Assembly (NCBI RefSeq): GCF_014650035.1
Contig: NZ_BMUE01000019.1
Location: 1 to 64,000 of the forward strand
Direction: 5' to 3'
Length of the DNA stretch: 64,000 nucleotides
Source of the DNA: Streptomyces lucensis JCM 4490
GTDB taxonomy: Bacteria; Actinomycetota; Actinomycetes; Streptomycetales; Streptomycetaceae
Below are positions 26,459 to 35,301 of this stretch, piece by piece. Position numbers and translations under genes: made by a program. Numbering within the stretch: the stretch's first letter is position 1; every line of letters starts with the position of its first letter. The notes beneath the pieces were generated by a model, which saw only the letters and a program-made list of their open reading frames with translations, ran no database searches and was not told the DNA's origin.

Positions 26459-28210
26459 GTGGACGCGCAAGGCCGTGGGCGGGCGGACAACATCGACCCC
26501 GCAGACCAGTGGGTACTCAATCCGAACACCGGCGAATACGAACTGCGACTGAGCCCTTCCTCAGCGCAGTCGCCGGTCCCCGGCCCCCGGAGACCGGCCC
26601 GGGGTGACGGCGGTGCGCCGCGCCGCCGCGAGGGCTCCGCGTCCAGCGGCGCGCCCGAGCCGCGCCGGGTGCGTCCGGGCGACGTCCCCGCGCCGCGCAG
26701 CCGGCGCCGGGAGGCCGAGCCGGAGGCGCCGCAGGGACGGCGCGCCAACCGGCGGCCGGTGAAGAAGAAGTCGAAGGTCAAGAAGGTGCTGCTGTGGACC
26801 GGTGGGTCCATGGCCTTCGTGCTGGTCGCCGTGACGGCCGCCGGCTACCTCTACATCCAGCACCTGAACGGCAACATCACCTCCGTCTCCGACGACGGCG
26901 CGAGCACGGGCGGCTTCCGCAAGGACGAGGCGATCAACATCCTGCTGATCGGCACCGACAAGCGGACCGGCAAGGGCAACGCGGGCTACGGTGACGCGGG
27001 CAGCGTCGGGCACGCCGACACCAACATCCTGCTGCACGTCTCCAAGGACCGGTCCAACGCGACCGCGCTGAGCATCCCGCGCGACCTGATCGTCGACATC
27101 CCGGACTGCCCGACACTGCAGGAGGACGGCAGCCAGAAGGTCATCCCGGGCACGCAGCACGTCCGTTTCAACACGAGCCTCGGCCAGGACGGCCGTACGG
27201 CGAGCTGCACCATGCGCACCGTGACCGAGCTGACCGGGATCAAGCCCGACAACTTCATGGTGGCCGACTTCAACGCGGTCAAGACGCTGACCGAGGCGGT
27301 GGGCGGCGTCGAGGTGTGCCTGGCGCACGACATCGACGACGAGGACTCGCACCTGAAGCTGGACAAGGGCACGCACAACATCTCCGGCGAACAGGCGCTG
27401 GCGTTCGTGCGCACCCGGCACTCCGTCGGCCTCGGCGGTGACCTGAGCCGGATCACGCTGCAGCAGCAGTTCCTGAGCGCGCTGATGCGCAAGCTGAAGG
27501 GCAACGCCACGCTGACCAGCCCGACGAAGATGCTGAAGCTGGCGGAGGCCGGCACCAAGGCGCTGACGGTCGACGCCAAGCTGGACAGCATCGGCAAGCT
27601 CAAGGACCTGGGCATGGAGCTGGGCAAGCTCAACCCCAAGCACCTGACGTTCACCACGGTGCCGGTCGTGGACAACCCGGCGGAGAAGGTCAAGGCCACG
27701 GTCGTCCTCAACGGCGCCAAGGCCCCGGCGGTCTTCGACGCGATAAAGAACGACGTCTCCTTCACCGAGGTGAAGAAGAAGCAGAAGGAGGCGAAGGACG
27801 CCCAGGCCGCCCGCCTCAAGGGCACCAAGGCGCCGGCCTCCGAGGTGCGGGTGCGCATCCTCAACGGCGGCGCCAAGGCGGGCAGCGCGCAGTCGGTGCT
27901 CAACTGGCTGCAGAACGACGAGGGCGTGACCAAGTCGGAGAACGCGGGCAACGCCCCCGCCGCGCTGGGCAGGACCACGCTGGAGTACGGGCCCGACCAG
28001 GCGGCCCAGGCGCGCCGGCTGGCCGCCGTCATGGGACTGTCCGGTGCGGCGCTCAAGCCCGGCAAGAGCGTGACCAACTCCCAGGGCCTGCCCGCCATGA
28101 CGCTGACGCTGGGCAAGGACTTCAAGGGCGCGGGCGTGTCCCTCACCCCCGCGACGAAGGCACCGGCGGTCGACAAGTCCACGGCGGACAAGGTCCAGTG
28201 CGCCTCGTGA
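26459..28210 (+). CDS. LCP family protein 2 with LytR_C-like tail
   Basis: 583 residues from the GTG at 26459 (MDAQGRGRADNIDPADQW), chosen because GGAGG lies 12 bp upstream and the paralogue at 32795-34453 starts at the same motif; a GTG at 26339 would add 40 residues. Order: N-terminal NPNTGEYELR motif, basic proline-rich cytosolic region, membrane helix (~110-130), LCP domain (ILLIGTDKR, HADTNILLHV, SIPRDLIVDIPDC, AFVRTRHSVGLGGDLSRI), then a LytR_C-like domain (RVRILNGGAKAGSAQSVL). The domain set matches a peptidoglycan glycopolymer ligase. It ends ADKVQCAS, nearly the same as its inverted paralogue. Confidence 0.92.
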   Translation: MDAQGRGRADNIDPADQWVLNPNTGEYELRLSPSSAQSPVPGPRRPARGDGGAPRRREGSASSGAPEPRRVRPGDVPAPRSRRREAEPEAPQGRRANRRPVKKKSKVKKVLLWTGGSMAFVLVAVTAAGYLYIQHLNGNITSVSDDGASTGGFRKDEAINILLIGTDKRTGKGNAGYGDAGSVGHADTNILLHVSKDRSNATALSIPRDLIVDIPDCPTLQEDGSQKVIPGTQHVRFNTSLGQDGRTASCTMRTVTELTGIKPDNFMVADFNAVKTLTEAVGGVEVCLAHDIDDEDSHLKLDKGTHNISGEQALAFVRTRHSVGLGGDLSRITLQQQFLSALMRKLKGNATLTSPTKMLKLAEAGTKALTVDAKLDSIGKLKDLGMELGKLNPKHLTFTTVPVVDNPAEKVKATVVLNGAKAPAVFDAIKNDVSFTEVKKKQKEAKDAQAARLKGTKAPASEVRVRILNGGAKAGSAQSVLNWLQNDEGVTKSENAGNAPAALGRTTLEYGPDQAAQARRLAAVMGLSGAALKPGKSVTNSQGLPAMTLTLGKDFKGAGVSLTPATKAPAVDKSTADKVQCAS

Positions 28211-28324
28211 CCGGCGGGCCGCACTGAGCAGCGGATTTCACATGTGTGGAACGGGTGCCGTTCCGGTGCATGCGTATCCTGAGCGGTGATCAGCAGATGA
28301 GGTGCGCCTCGTAGGTAACCCTAT

Positions 28325-28362
28325 GGGCCCGTCGTGCGTCTAACGGGACGCGGGACGGGCCC
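28325..28362 (+). terminator. hairpin terminator after LCP gene 2
   Basis: Long interrupted stem: GGGCCCGTC (28325-28333) pairs with GACGGGCCC (28354-28362), and inside it GCGTC pairs with GACGC around a 6-nt loop. It lies 115 bp after the LCP 2 stop and just before LCP 3, and overlaps the most upstream possible LCP 3 start, arguing for a later start. Confidence 0.65.
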
Positions 28363-28396
28363 GTTGCGTGGCGCGAGGGTGGGGAGGGCAGGGAGT

Positions 28397-30025
28397 TTGG
28401 CGCAGAGCGAGGTGCGCGGAGAGGCTCCTGCGGTCGAGGACACGATGTCGCTCACACCGCAGGCCGCGGACGCGACGACGGGTTCCGGGGGGAACGGCGG
28501 CGAGGGGAGCGGCGGCGGGAAGAAGACCGCGCGGCGGCGCAGACGGCGCGTCCTGCGCTGGTCGGCGACCGTGCTGGCGGTGGTGATACTCGGCACGGCC
28601 GGCGCCGGATATCTGTACTACCAGCATCTCAACGGCAACATCCGCAAGGGCAAGCGCAGCAGCGCCGACGACTCCAAGGCGCGCAGGACCGCGCCGAACG
28701 CGGCCGGCCAGACTCCGCTGAACATCCTGCTGATCGGCTCCGACAGCCGTAACTCCGACGAGAACGTGAAGCTCGGCGGCAGCCGGGACCACCGCGGCGA
28801 CCCTCCGCTCGCGGACGTGCAGATGCTCATCCACCTCTCGGCGGACCGCGAGAACGCCGCCATGGTCAGCATCCCGCGCGACACCCGGGTCGACATACCC
28901 AAGTGCACGGACCCCGACACCGGCAAGGTCTACCCGGCGACCAACGACATCATCAACGTCAGCCTGGCGCGGGGCGGGGCCGGCTGCACGCTGGCCACCT
29001 GGGAGAACCTGACCGGCGTCTACATCGACCACTGGATGACGATCGACTTCTCCGGTGTGGTGCGGATGGGCAACGCCGTCGGCGGGGTGGACGTCTGCGT
29101 GAAGCAGAACGTGTGGGACCGCCCGACGGCCTCGGTCCCCGGCGGCTCCGGCCTGAAGATGAGGGAGGGCACGCACAAGGTGAAGGGCGAGCAGGCCCTG
29201 CAGTGGCTGCGTACCCGGCACGCCTGGGGCAGCGATCTGATGCGGGCCCGCGCCCAGCACATGTACCTGAACTCGATGATGCGCACGCTGCGCAAGCAGA
29301 ACGTGTTCACCGACACCGGGCGGCTGATGGACCTGGCGGAGGCGGCCACCAAGTCCCTGAAGGTCTCCGAGGAGATCGGCACCGTCAAGAAGCTGTACGA
29401 CCTGGGCATGCAGATGAAGTCGGTGCCGTCCGACCGCATCACGTCGCTGACCATGCCGAACGTGCCGGACCCGCAGAACGGCAACCACGTCGTGCCGGAC
29501 AAGGACAGTGCCGCCAAGGTGTGGCGGATGCTCCAGGAGGACGTCCCGTTCGACAAGAACGGCAAGGGCAAGAAGAAGAAGAAGGACGACAAGCCGACCA
29601 AGGAGCCCTCGCTCGACCCGGCCCGGCTCGGCGTCCTGGTGCAGAACGCCACCAGCACCACCACCGAGGCACCGGTGCCGCAGCGGGCGCGGGCGATCGG
29701 CCAGGCGCTCGTGGCCAAGGGCTACCCCCGGGCGGCGGCCGACACCTCGCAGACGCTGTCGAAGAAGAAGACGGTCGTGCGGTACCCGAGCGCGGACCTC
29801 GAGGGCGACGCCCAGGCCGTGGCGAAGGCGCTCAACCTCCCGATGAGCCGGGTGAAGAAGTCGACCGACGTGACGGGGGTCACCGTCGTCGTGGGCGCGG
29901 ACTGGCGCACCGGCACCTCCTACCCCGAGGACCTGAAGGCCGGGGACCTGCCGGAGGGCAGCGACGCCGTCAACGGTTCGGACACCACCAAGTGCATGGA
30001 CGTGTACGACGTCTACCGGTGGTAG
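28397..30025 (+). CDS. LCP family protein 3 with LytR_C-like tail
   Basis: 542 residues if it starts at the TTG at 28397, which has GGGAGGG 8 bp upstream; an ATG at 28445 is an alternative, and a GTG at 28334 lies inside the terminator hairpin and is rejected. Basic N-terminus, membrane helix (~58-78), LCP domain (NILLIGSDSRNSDENV, LADVQMLIHLSADREN, SIPRDTRVDIPKC, QWLRTRHAWGSDLMRARAQ), a Lys-rich linker (~407-420) and a C-terminal LytR_C-like domain (ARLGVLVQNATSTTTEAPV). Same predicted role as LCP 1 and 2. Followed by a strong bidirectional terminator. Confidence 0.92.
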   Translation: MAQSEVRGEAPAVEDTMSLTPQAADATTGSGGNGGEGSGGGKKTARRRRRRVLRWSATVLAVVILGTAGAGYLYYQHLNGNIRKGKRSSADDSKARRTAPNAAGQTPLNILLIGSDSRNSDENVKLGGSRDHRGDPPLADVQMLIHLSADRENAAMVSIPRDTRVDIPKCTDPDTGKVYPATNDIINVSLARGGAGCTLATWENLTGVYIDHWMTIDFSGVVRMGNAVGGVDVCVKQNVWDRPTASVPGGSGLKMREGTHKVKGEQALQWLRTRHAWGSDLMRARAQHMYLNSMMRTLRKQNVFTDTGRLMDLAEAATKSLKVSEEIGTVKKLYDLGMQMKSVPSDRITSLTMPNVPDPQNGNHVVPDKDSAAKVWRMLQEDVPFDKNGKGKKKKKDDKPTKEPSLDPARLGVLVQNATSTTTEAPVPQRARAIGQALVAKGYPRAAADTSQTLSKKKTVVRYPSADLEGDAQAVAKALNLPMSRVKKSTDVTGVTVVVGADWRTGTSYPEDLKAGDLPEGSDAVNGSDTTKCMDVYDVYRW

Positions 30026-30036
30026 CGGGACAGCGC

Positions 30037-30080
30037 ACAGGGCCCCCTTCTCCGGTAGGTCCGGGAGGAGGGGGCCCTGT
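30037..30080. terminator. bidirectional hairpin terminator
   Basis: 17-bp inverted repeat with one mismatch (30037-30053 and 30064-30080) and a 10-nt loop, between convergent stop codons at 30025 and 30088. Confidence 0.88.
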
Positions 30081-30087
30081 CGTGTGC

Positions 30088-31116
30088 TCAGGCGGCGTTC
30101 ACCACCGCCGGCCGCCGTGAGGCGATGACCTTCTTCGCCAGGGACCTCGGGCTGGTCAGGAAGCCCCAGCCCCACGACATGTGCATCGTGGCCAGGGCCA
30201 CCGGGATCCGCAGGCGGGCCGCGAGGGGCAGGCCCTTGCCCGCCGGGACGGAACCCGCGGCGATCGCCGCCAGGTAGCCGCCGGGGACCACCAGGGCCCA
30301 CGGGGTCAGCACCGCGCCGGCCACGAGGCCCGCGGCCATCGCGCACACCGCCGTCGGCGGGGCGAGGTAGCGCAGGTTGATGGAGCCCGGGTGGTAGCGG
30401 GCGACGACGTGCCGCCAGCGGCCGTAGTCCTTGTACTGCTTGGCCAGCGCCCGCACGCTCGGCCGCGGCCGGTACGACACCTTCAGCTCCGGCGAGAACC
30501 AGATCAGGCCGCCCGCCTCGCGGATGCGGAAGTTCAGCTCCCAGTCCTGGGCGCGGATGAACTCCACGTTGTAGCCGCCCTGCTGCTCCAGGGCCTCGCG
30601 GCGGAAGACGCCGAGGTAGACCGTCTCGGCCGGCCCCGCCTCGCCACCGGTGTGGAAGGCCGCGTTGCCGACGCCGATCCGGGAGGTCATCGCGGCGGCG
30701 ACCGCGTGCTCCCAGTCGTTCTCGCCCTCGGCGTGCATGATGCCGCCGACGTTCTGCGCGCCGGTCTCCTCCAGGAGACGGACCGCGGTGGCGATGTAGT
30801 TCGACGAGAGCATGCCGTGGCCGTCCACGCGGACCACGATCGGGTGCCGGGAGGCCTTGATCGCCGCGTTCAGCGCCGCGGGCGTGCGGCCGGTCGGATT
30901 CGGGACGGTGTGCACGCGCGGATCGTCACGGACCAGCTCGGCGGCGATCTCGTCCGTGCGGTCCGTGGACGGACCGAGGGCGATCACGACCTCCATCTCG
31001 CCGGCGTACTCCTGCGCGAGGATCGCTTGGACGGCTCCGCGCAGATGCCGTTCCTCGTTGAGGACGGGCATGATCACGGAAACAGCGGGGAGCCGCACGT
31101 CGGGCTTGGCGTTCAT
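30088..31116 (-). CDS. glycosyltransferase family 2, ExoA-like
   Basis: 342 residues. GT-A domain at ~10-240: VSVIMPVLNEERHLRGAVQAIL, VVIALGPSTDRTDEIA, then RVDGHGMLSSNYIATAV in place of the usual DxD, and RAQDWELNFRIREAGG near the base/acceptor site. Two or three membrane helices follow (~255-320). Similar in layout to succinoglycan glucosyltransferase ExoA. It probably adds a sugar to a lipid-linked envelope polymer that the adjacent LCP enzymes attach to the wall (inference). In M. tuberculosis the rhamnosyltransferase wbbL lies in the comparable place, but identity with it is not claimed. Confidence 0.9.
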   Translation of the reverse strand: MNAKPDVRLPAVSVIMPVLNEERHLRGAVQAILAQEYAGEMEVVIALGPSTDRTDEIAAELVRDDPRVHTVPNPTGRTPAALNAAIKASRHPIVVRVDGHGMLSSNYIATAVRLLEETGAQNVGGIMHAEGENDWEHAVAAAMTSRIGVGNAAFHTGGEAGPAETVYLGVFRREALEQQGGYNVEFIRAQDWELNFRIREAGGLIWFSPELKVSYRPRPSVRALAKQYKDYGRWRHVVARYHPGSINLRYLAPPTAVCAMAAGLVAGAVLTPWALVVPGGYLAAIAAGSVPAGKGLPLAARLRIPVALATMHMSWGWGFLTSPRSLAKKVIASRRPAVVNAA

Positions 31117-31243
31117 AGGACGCTCACGTTACCGCGAACGGGGGACACCGGTGCGCGCCGCAGGGGCGTAACGCGGGCTGGAGATCGTATCGGCCTACTG
31201 TGCTCACGGATCCCACGTACGGCCTCGTCCGGAGGTGTCCCCC

Positions 31244-32773
31244 TTGCCCACCCCGCCTCGGTCCCCCTCCCCCGCCACCAAGGGCGCGCAAGGTGCCCCC
31301 GGGCCGCGGCGCCGCCCGCAGCAGCCCCGCCGCAGGCCGCGCCCGGCCGAGCGGTCCGCGCGCCCCGTCCGGCCGCCGCGGCGGCCCCGCTGGGCGATGC
31401 GGGCGGTCACCACGCTGTCGGTCGTGGTGCTCGCCTCCGCCGGGATCGGCCACGCGGTCGTGAGCAGCCTGGACGCCGGCATCACCCGGATCGACGCCTT
31501 CAAGGACATGAAGAACCGGCCCCGCGCCGGCCACGGCATGAACGTGCTGCTGGTCGGCACCGACGGCCGCGACCGGATCGGCGAGCGGGAGCGGCGCGCC
31601 TACCGGCTCGGCGGTGCGCCCTGCCACTGCACCGACACGATGATGATCGTGCACATCTCGGAGGACCGGGAGCGGGCCACGGTGGTGAGCCTGCCGCGCG
31701 ACTCCTACGCCGAGGCGCCCGCGCACGTCGACCGGAACACCCGCAAGCCGCACGGGCCGCACCCGGTCAAGCTCAACGCGGCCTACGCCGAGGGCGGTCC
31801 CCAGCTGACCATCCGCACGGTGGAGAACATGACCCGTGTGAAGATCGACCACTATCTGGAGGTCGACTTCACCAGCTTCATGCGGACCGTGGACGTGCTC
31901 GGCGGGGTGAAGGTGTGCACGCCGACGCCGATGAAGGACAGGTTCACCGGGCTCGACCTGGCTCCCGGCACGCATCTGCTGTCGGGCGGGCAGGCGCTGC
32001 AGTACGTGCGGGCCCGGCACATCGACGGGGCGAGCGACCTGGGCCGGATGAAGCGGCAGCAGCGGTTCCTGGCCGCGCTGCTCGAGAAGGCGACCTCCTC
32101 GGGGGTGCTGCTCAACCCGCTCCGGTTCAGGGACGTGACCCGGGCGGTGCTGGGCTCGGTCCGCGCCGACGAGGGCTTCGGCACGGACGAGCTGCTCGAC
32201 CTGGGCCGCGCCATGCGGGACTTCTCCCCGTCCTCCTCGGAGTTCACCACCGTCCCCATCGGACAGATGAACTACCAGGTCAAGGGCATCGGCTCCACCC
32301 TGAAGTGGGATGCCGTCAAGGCGGAGCAGCTGTTCGGGGCACTGCGCGACGACAAGCCGCTCACCGTGGACCGCCCGCACCGCGGGCCGGCCCCGGATCC
32401 GGTGGAGGCGGACCCGCGGCGGATCCGGGTCCTGGTGGCCAACGGCACCCGTACCGCGGGGCTCGCCAAACGGGTCGACGCGGAGCTGGCGGCGACCGGT
32501 TTCGCCACGACCCGCCGGCCGGTGACCGCGGCCGTCCACGACGTGCGGCGCACGATGATCTCCTACGACCCCCGGTGGGACCTGTCGGCCCGTTCCCTGG
32601 CCGCGGCGCTGCCCGGCAGCGAGCTGCGCGCGGTGCCGGGTCAGGGGCCGATGATGAAGGTGACCGCCGGGGCCGACTTCAGGAAGGTGCACAAGGTGCG
32701 GTTCGAGGATCCGGGGCGGCCGGAGCAGAACGTGGTGCGGGGCAACGAGGTGACGTGTTCCGGGGACGCGTAG
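31244..32773 (+). CDS. LCP family protein 4 with LytR_C-like tail
   Basis: 509 residues from the TTG at 31244; GGAGG at 31231-31235 is correctly spaced for it, while the GTG at 31235 overlaps that ribosome-binding site. Arg/Pro-rich cytosolic N-terminus (~1-50), membrane helix (~55-72), LCP domain (NVLLVGTDGRDRIG, CTDTMMIVHISEDRER, SLPRDSYAEAP, QYVRARHIDGASDLGRMKRQQRF) and LytR_C-like tail (RIRVLVANGTRTAGLAKRV). A HCTDTM segment with cysteines at the first Asp motif is unusual among the six. The short gap to the convergent LCP 5 has a small stem. Confidence 0.92.
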   Translation: MPTPPRSPSPATKGAQGAPGPRRRPQQPRRRPRPAERSARPVRPPRRPRWAMRAVTTLSVVVLASAGIGHAVVSSLDAGITRIDAFKDMKNRPRAGHGMNVLLVGTDGRDRIGERERRAYRLGGAPCHCTDTMMIVHISEDRERATVVSLPRDSYAEAPAHVDRNTRKPHGPHPVKLNAAYAEGGPQLTIRTVENMTRVKIDHYLEVDFTSFMRTVDVLGGVKVCTPTPMKDRFTGLDLAPGTHLLSGGQALQYVRARHIDGASDLGRMKRQQRFLAALLEKATSSGVLLNPLRFRDVTRAVLGSVRADEGFGTDELLDLGRAMRDFSPSSSEFTTVPIGQMNYQVKGIGSTLKWDAVKAEQLFGALRDDKPLTVDRPHRGPAPDPVEADPRRIRVLVANGTRTAGLAKRVDAELAATGFATTRRPVTAAVHDVRRTMISYDPRWDLSARSLAAALPGSELRAVPGQGPMMKVTAGADFRKVHKVRFEDPGRPEQNVVRGNEVTCSGDA

Positions 32774-32792
32774 CCGGGGGCACCGTCCCCGG
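32774..32792. terminator. small hairpin between convergent LCP genes
   Basis: CCGGGG (32774-32779) and CCCCGG (32787-32792) with a 7-nt loop, located in the 21-bp gap between stop codons; probably a weak bidirectional terminator. Confidence 0.45.
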
Positions 32793-32794
32793 GC

Positions 32795-34453
32795 TCACGA
32801 GGCGCACTTGACCTGGTCGGCCGTCTGCCTCTGGACGTCCGGGCCCTTCGCCGGGCCGGTGACCGGTATGCCCGGGCCCTTGAAGTCGGCGCCGAGCCTG
32901 AGCACCATCGCGGGCAGTCCCTGGGCGTTGGTCTCGCTCCTGCCCGGCTTCAGGGCGGACGCCGGCAGCCCCATGAGGTGGGCCAGCTCGCGGGCCTGGG
33001 CGGCCTGGCCGGGCGCGTAGCTCAGGGACGTCCTCGCCTGCGTCGTGCCGGCGTTGCCGAGCTGGCTGGACTTGGTCACGCCCTTCTCCGTCTGCAGCCA
33101 GGCCAGGGTCGTCTGGGCGGTTCCGCCGGGCGCGCCGGCGTTGTAGAGGTCGACGCGGACGTCGCCGGGCGCGGAGCGGGGGCCCTTGAGCCTGGCGGCC
33201 ACCTGAGCCTTCTGCTTCTTCTTCACCTCGCTGAAGGAGACGTCGCCCTTGATCATGGCGAAGATCTGCCGGGCGGGCGCCACGTCCTCGACGACCGTCT
33301 TGTGGATCTTGCCGTCGGCCGGGTTGTCCCTGACCGGCAGGGTGAGGAAGGTGATGTTCTTGGGGGGCACCTTCTTCAGTTCCATGGCCACGTCCTTGAG
33401 CGTGGTGATGTGGCCGATGCCCTTGTCCACGGTGAGTGCCTTGGTCGCCGTCTCCGCCAGGTCCATGAGCCGGCCGGGGCTGGTGAGCGTGGAGTCGGAC
33501 TTCATCTTGCGGAACAGGGCCCCGAGGAACTGCTGCTGGACCTTGATGCGGTCCAGGTCGCCGAAGTTGCCCCAGCTGTAGCGGGTGCGGACGAAGGCCA
33601 GGGCCTGCTCGCCCTCGATCTTCGACGGCCCCGCGGGCAGGTCCAGGTGCGACTTGCCGTCCTTGACGGCGTGGTCCAGGCAGACGTCGACGCCGCCGAC
33701 GGCCGTCGTCAGCGTCTTCACCGCGTTGAAGTCGGCCATCATGAAGTGGTCGACCTTGAGTCCCTCGCCGAGCTTCTTCACCGTGCGGACCGTGCAGCCC
33801 GGGTCGCGGCCGAGCTGGCCGAGACTGGTGTTGAAGCGTATGCCCTGGGTGCTCTGGATCGTCTTGAGGGAACCGTCCTGCTGCCTGGTGGGACAGGGGG
33901 GTATGTCGGTGATCAGGTCCCGGGGGATGCTGAGCGCGGTGGCGTTGCTCCGGTCCTCGGCGACGTGCAGCAGGATCGTGGTGTCCGCGTGGCCGACGCT
34001 GCCCACGTCGCCGTAGCCCGAGTCGCCCTTGCCCTGGCGCTTGTCGGTGCCGATCACCAGGATGTTGAACGCCTTGTCCTTGCTGAAGGAGTCGCTGGTG
34101 GCGCCAGCCGTGTCGGTCGTGGTGATGTTGGCGTCGAGGTGCTTGAGGTAGAGGTAGACACCGGCCGCGCCGGCGACCATGACGAACGCCAGGGTGCCGC
34201 CGGTCCACAGCAGAATCCTTTTGCCCGTGGACCTCTTCTTCTTGGCCTTGCGCTGCGCACGGCCGGCCGCGCGACGGGCGCCCGGCACGGCGGGCTCCGC
34301 CGCCGCCTCCCGCGCCGGGCGCGGACCGGGCACGGTGGGCCGCTCGGCGGAGGCGCCCGGCGGCCGCAGTTCGTACTCACCCGTGTCCGGGTTCAGCACC
34401 CACCGGTCCGCTGGGTCGATGTCGTCGCCATGGCCACGGCCCGGTGCGTCCAC
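32795..34453 (-). CDS. LCP family protein 5 with LytR_C-like tail
   Basis: 552 residues from the GTG at 34453 (MDAPGRGHGDDIDPADRW); a start at 34507 would add 18 residues. Close paralogue of LCP 2 in inverted orientation: same N-terminal NPDTGEYELR motif, basic region, membrane helix (~83-103), LCP domain (NILVIGTDKRQGKGDSGYGD, HADTTILLHVAEDRSN, SIPRDLITDIPPC, AFVRTRYSWGNFGDLDRI), SFSEVKKKQK linker, LytR_C-like tail and the terminal ADQVKCAS. Predicted membrane-anchored glycopolymer transferase. Probably arose by duplication of LCP 2 or the reverse. Confidence 0.92.
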   Translation of the reverse strand: MDAPGRGHGDDIDPADRWVLNPDTGEYELRPPGASAERPTVPGPRPAREAAAEPAVPGARRAAGRAQRKAKKKRSTGKRILLWTGGTLAFVMVAGAAGVYLYLKHLDANITTTDTAGATSDSFSKDKAFNILVIGTDKRQGKGDSGYGDVGSVGHADTTILLHVAEDRSNATALSIPRDLITDIPPCPTRQQDGSLKTIQSTQGIRFNTSLGQLGRDPGCTVRTVKKLGEGLKVDHFMMADFNAVKTLTTAVGGVDVCLDHAVKDGKSHLDLPAGPSKIEGEQALAFVRTRYSWGNFGDLDRIKVQQQFLGALFRKMKSDSTLTSPGRLMDLAETATKALTVDKGIGHITTLKDVAMELKKVPPKNITFLTLPVRDNPADGKIHKTVVEDVAPARQIFAMIKGDVSFSEVKKKQKAQVAARLKGPRSAPGDVRVDLYNAGAPGGTAQTTLAWLQTEKGVTKSSQLGNAGTTQARTSLSYAPGQAAQARELAHLMGLPASALKPGRSETNAQGLPAMVLRLGADFKGPGIPVTGPAKGPDVQRQTADQVKCAS

Positions 34454-34634
34454 GCCTCTGCCCCCCCGTCGGGGGCCATCCACCGAGTGCCCCGCCTCAC
34501 TCTCCAACTGCCGGACGGCGGGCGACCGCGAGGCGGCCCGCCGGAGCGCTCACATTATCCGCACAGTTCTTCGACCGGCCACCGCCGTGATACTTCCCAC
34601 TTCCGTACAACCTCCCGCGGAAGAAAGGAAGTTG

Positions 34635-35183
34635 CTAATCCTCGAAGCCCTCGGCCGCGCGCTGCTCGCGCAGTTCACGGATCGCCCGGCGGCGGGCCAG
34701 CCGGTGGGTGCGGCGGATCTGGGCCTCCTGGCAGCGGCGGCGGTCGCGGTCGGTCTCCGGGAGCACCGGCGGCACCCGGCGGGGCTTGCCGTCGGCGTCG
34801 ACGGCCGCGAACACCAGGTAGGCGGAACCGACCTGGGTGGCCGGGGCGGACTCGTTCCAGCGCTCGGCGAGGACCCGGACGCCGATCTCCATCGAGGTCC
34901 GGCCGGTCCAGTTCACCTGGGCCTTCACATGGACCAGGTCGCCGACGCGGACCGGCTCCAGGAACGCCATCTCGTCCATGGAGGCGGTGACGGCGGGACC
35001 GCCGGAGTGCCGGCCGGCCACGGCGCCCGCCGCGTCGTCGACGAGCTTCATGATCACGCCGCCGTGCACCGTCCCCAGCAGGTTGGTGTCGTTGTGGGTC
35101 ATGATGTGGCTGAGGGTGGTGCGGGAGGCGGACGTGGGCTTGCCCGGAATATCCGGTTCCATGTCCGTGGCCTGGTCTGTCAT
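34635..35183 (-). CDS. acyl-CoA thioesterase, hotdog fold
   Basis: 182 residues. Hotdog-fold motif NDTNLLGTVHGGVIMKLVDDAAGAVA near 31-56, with the conserved His-Gly-Gly and Asp, followed by FLEPVRVGDLVHVKAQVNWTGRTSMEIGVRV; this is the BACH/YciA-like acyl-CoA thioesterase arrangement. The C-terminal ~45 residues are highly basic (RRRCQEAQIRRTHRLARRRA). It hydrolyses acyl-CoA to free fatty acid; chain-length preference is unreadable. Located between LCP genes, divergent from LCP 6, a neighbour not obviously tied to wall assembly. Confidence 0.88.
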   Translation of the reverse strand: MTDQATDMEPDIPGKPTSASRTTLSHIMTHNDTNLLGTVHGGVIMKLVDDAAGAVAGRHSGGPAVTASMDEMAFLEPVRVGDLVHVKAQVNWTGRTSMEIGVRVLAERWNESAPATQVGSAYLVFAAVDADGKPRRVPPVLPETDRDRRRCQEAQIRRTHRLARRRAIRELREQRAAEGFED

Positions 35184-35263
35184 GCCCCCACCTTATGTCC
35201 TGGTGACATTCGCGGAATTTGTGTCAGATTCGCAACAGCGCCGCCCTGATTTTCCGACAACCC

Positions 35264-35294
35264 TTGTAAGGCACGTACTGCGGCCCTGCACACT
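35264..35294 (+). promoter_or_regulatory. candidate leaderless promoter of LCP gene 6
   Basis: TTGTAA (35264-35269), 19-bp spacer, CACACT (35289-35294), ending 7 nt before the ATG at 35302. The ATG has no Shine-Dalgarno sequence. Confidence 0.35.
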
Positions 35295-35301
35295 GGGGCC
35301 C

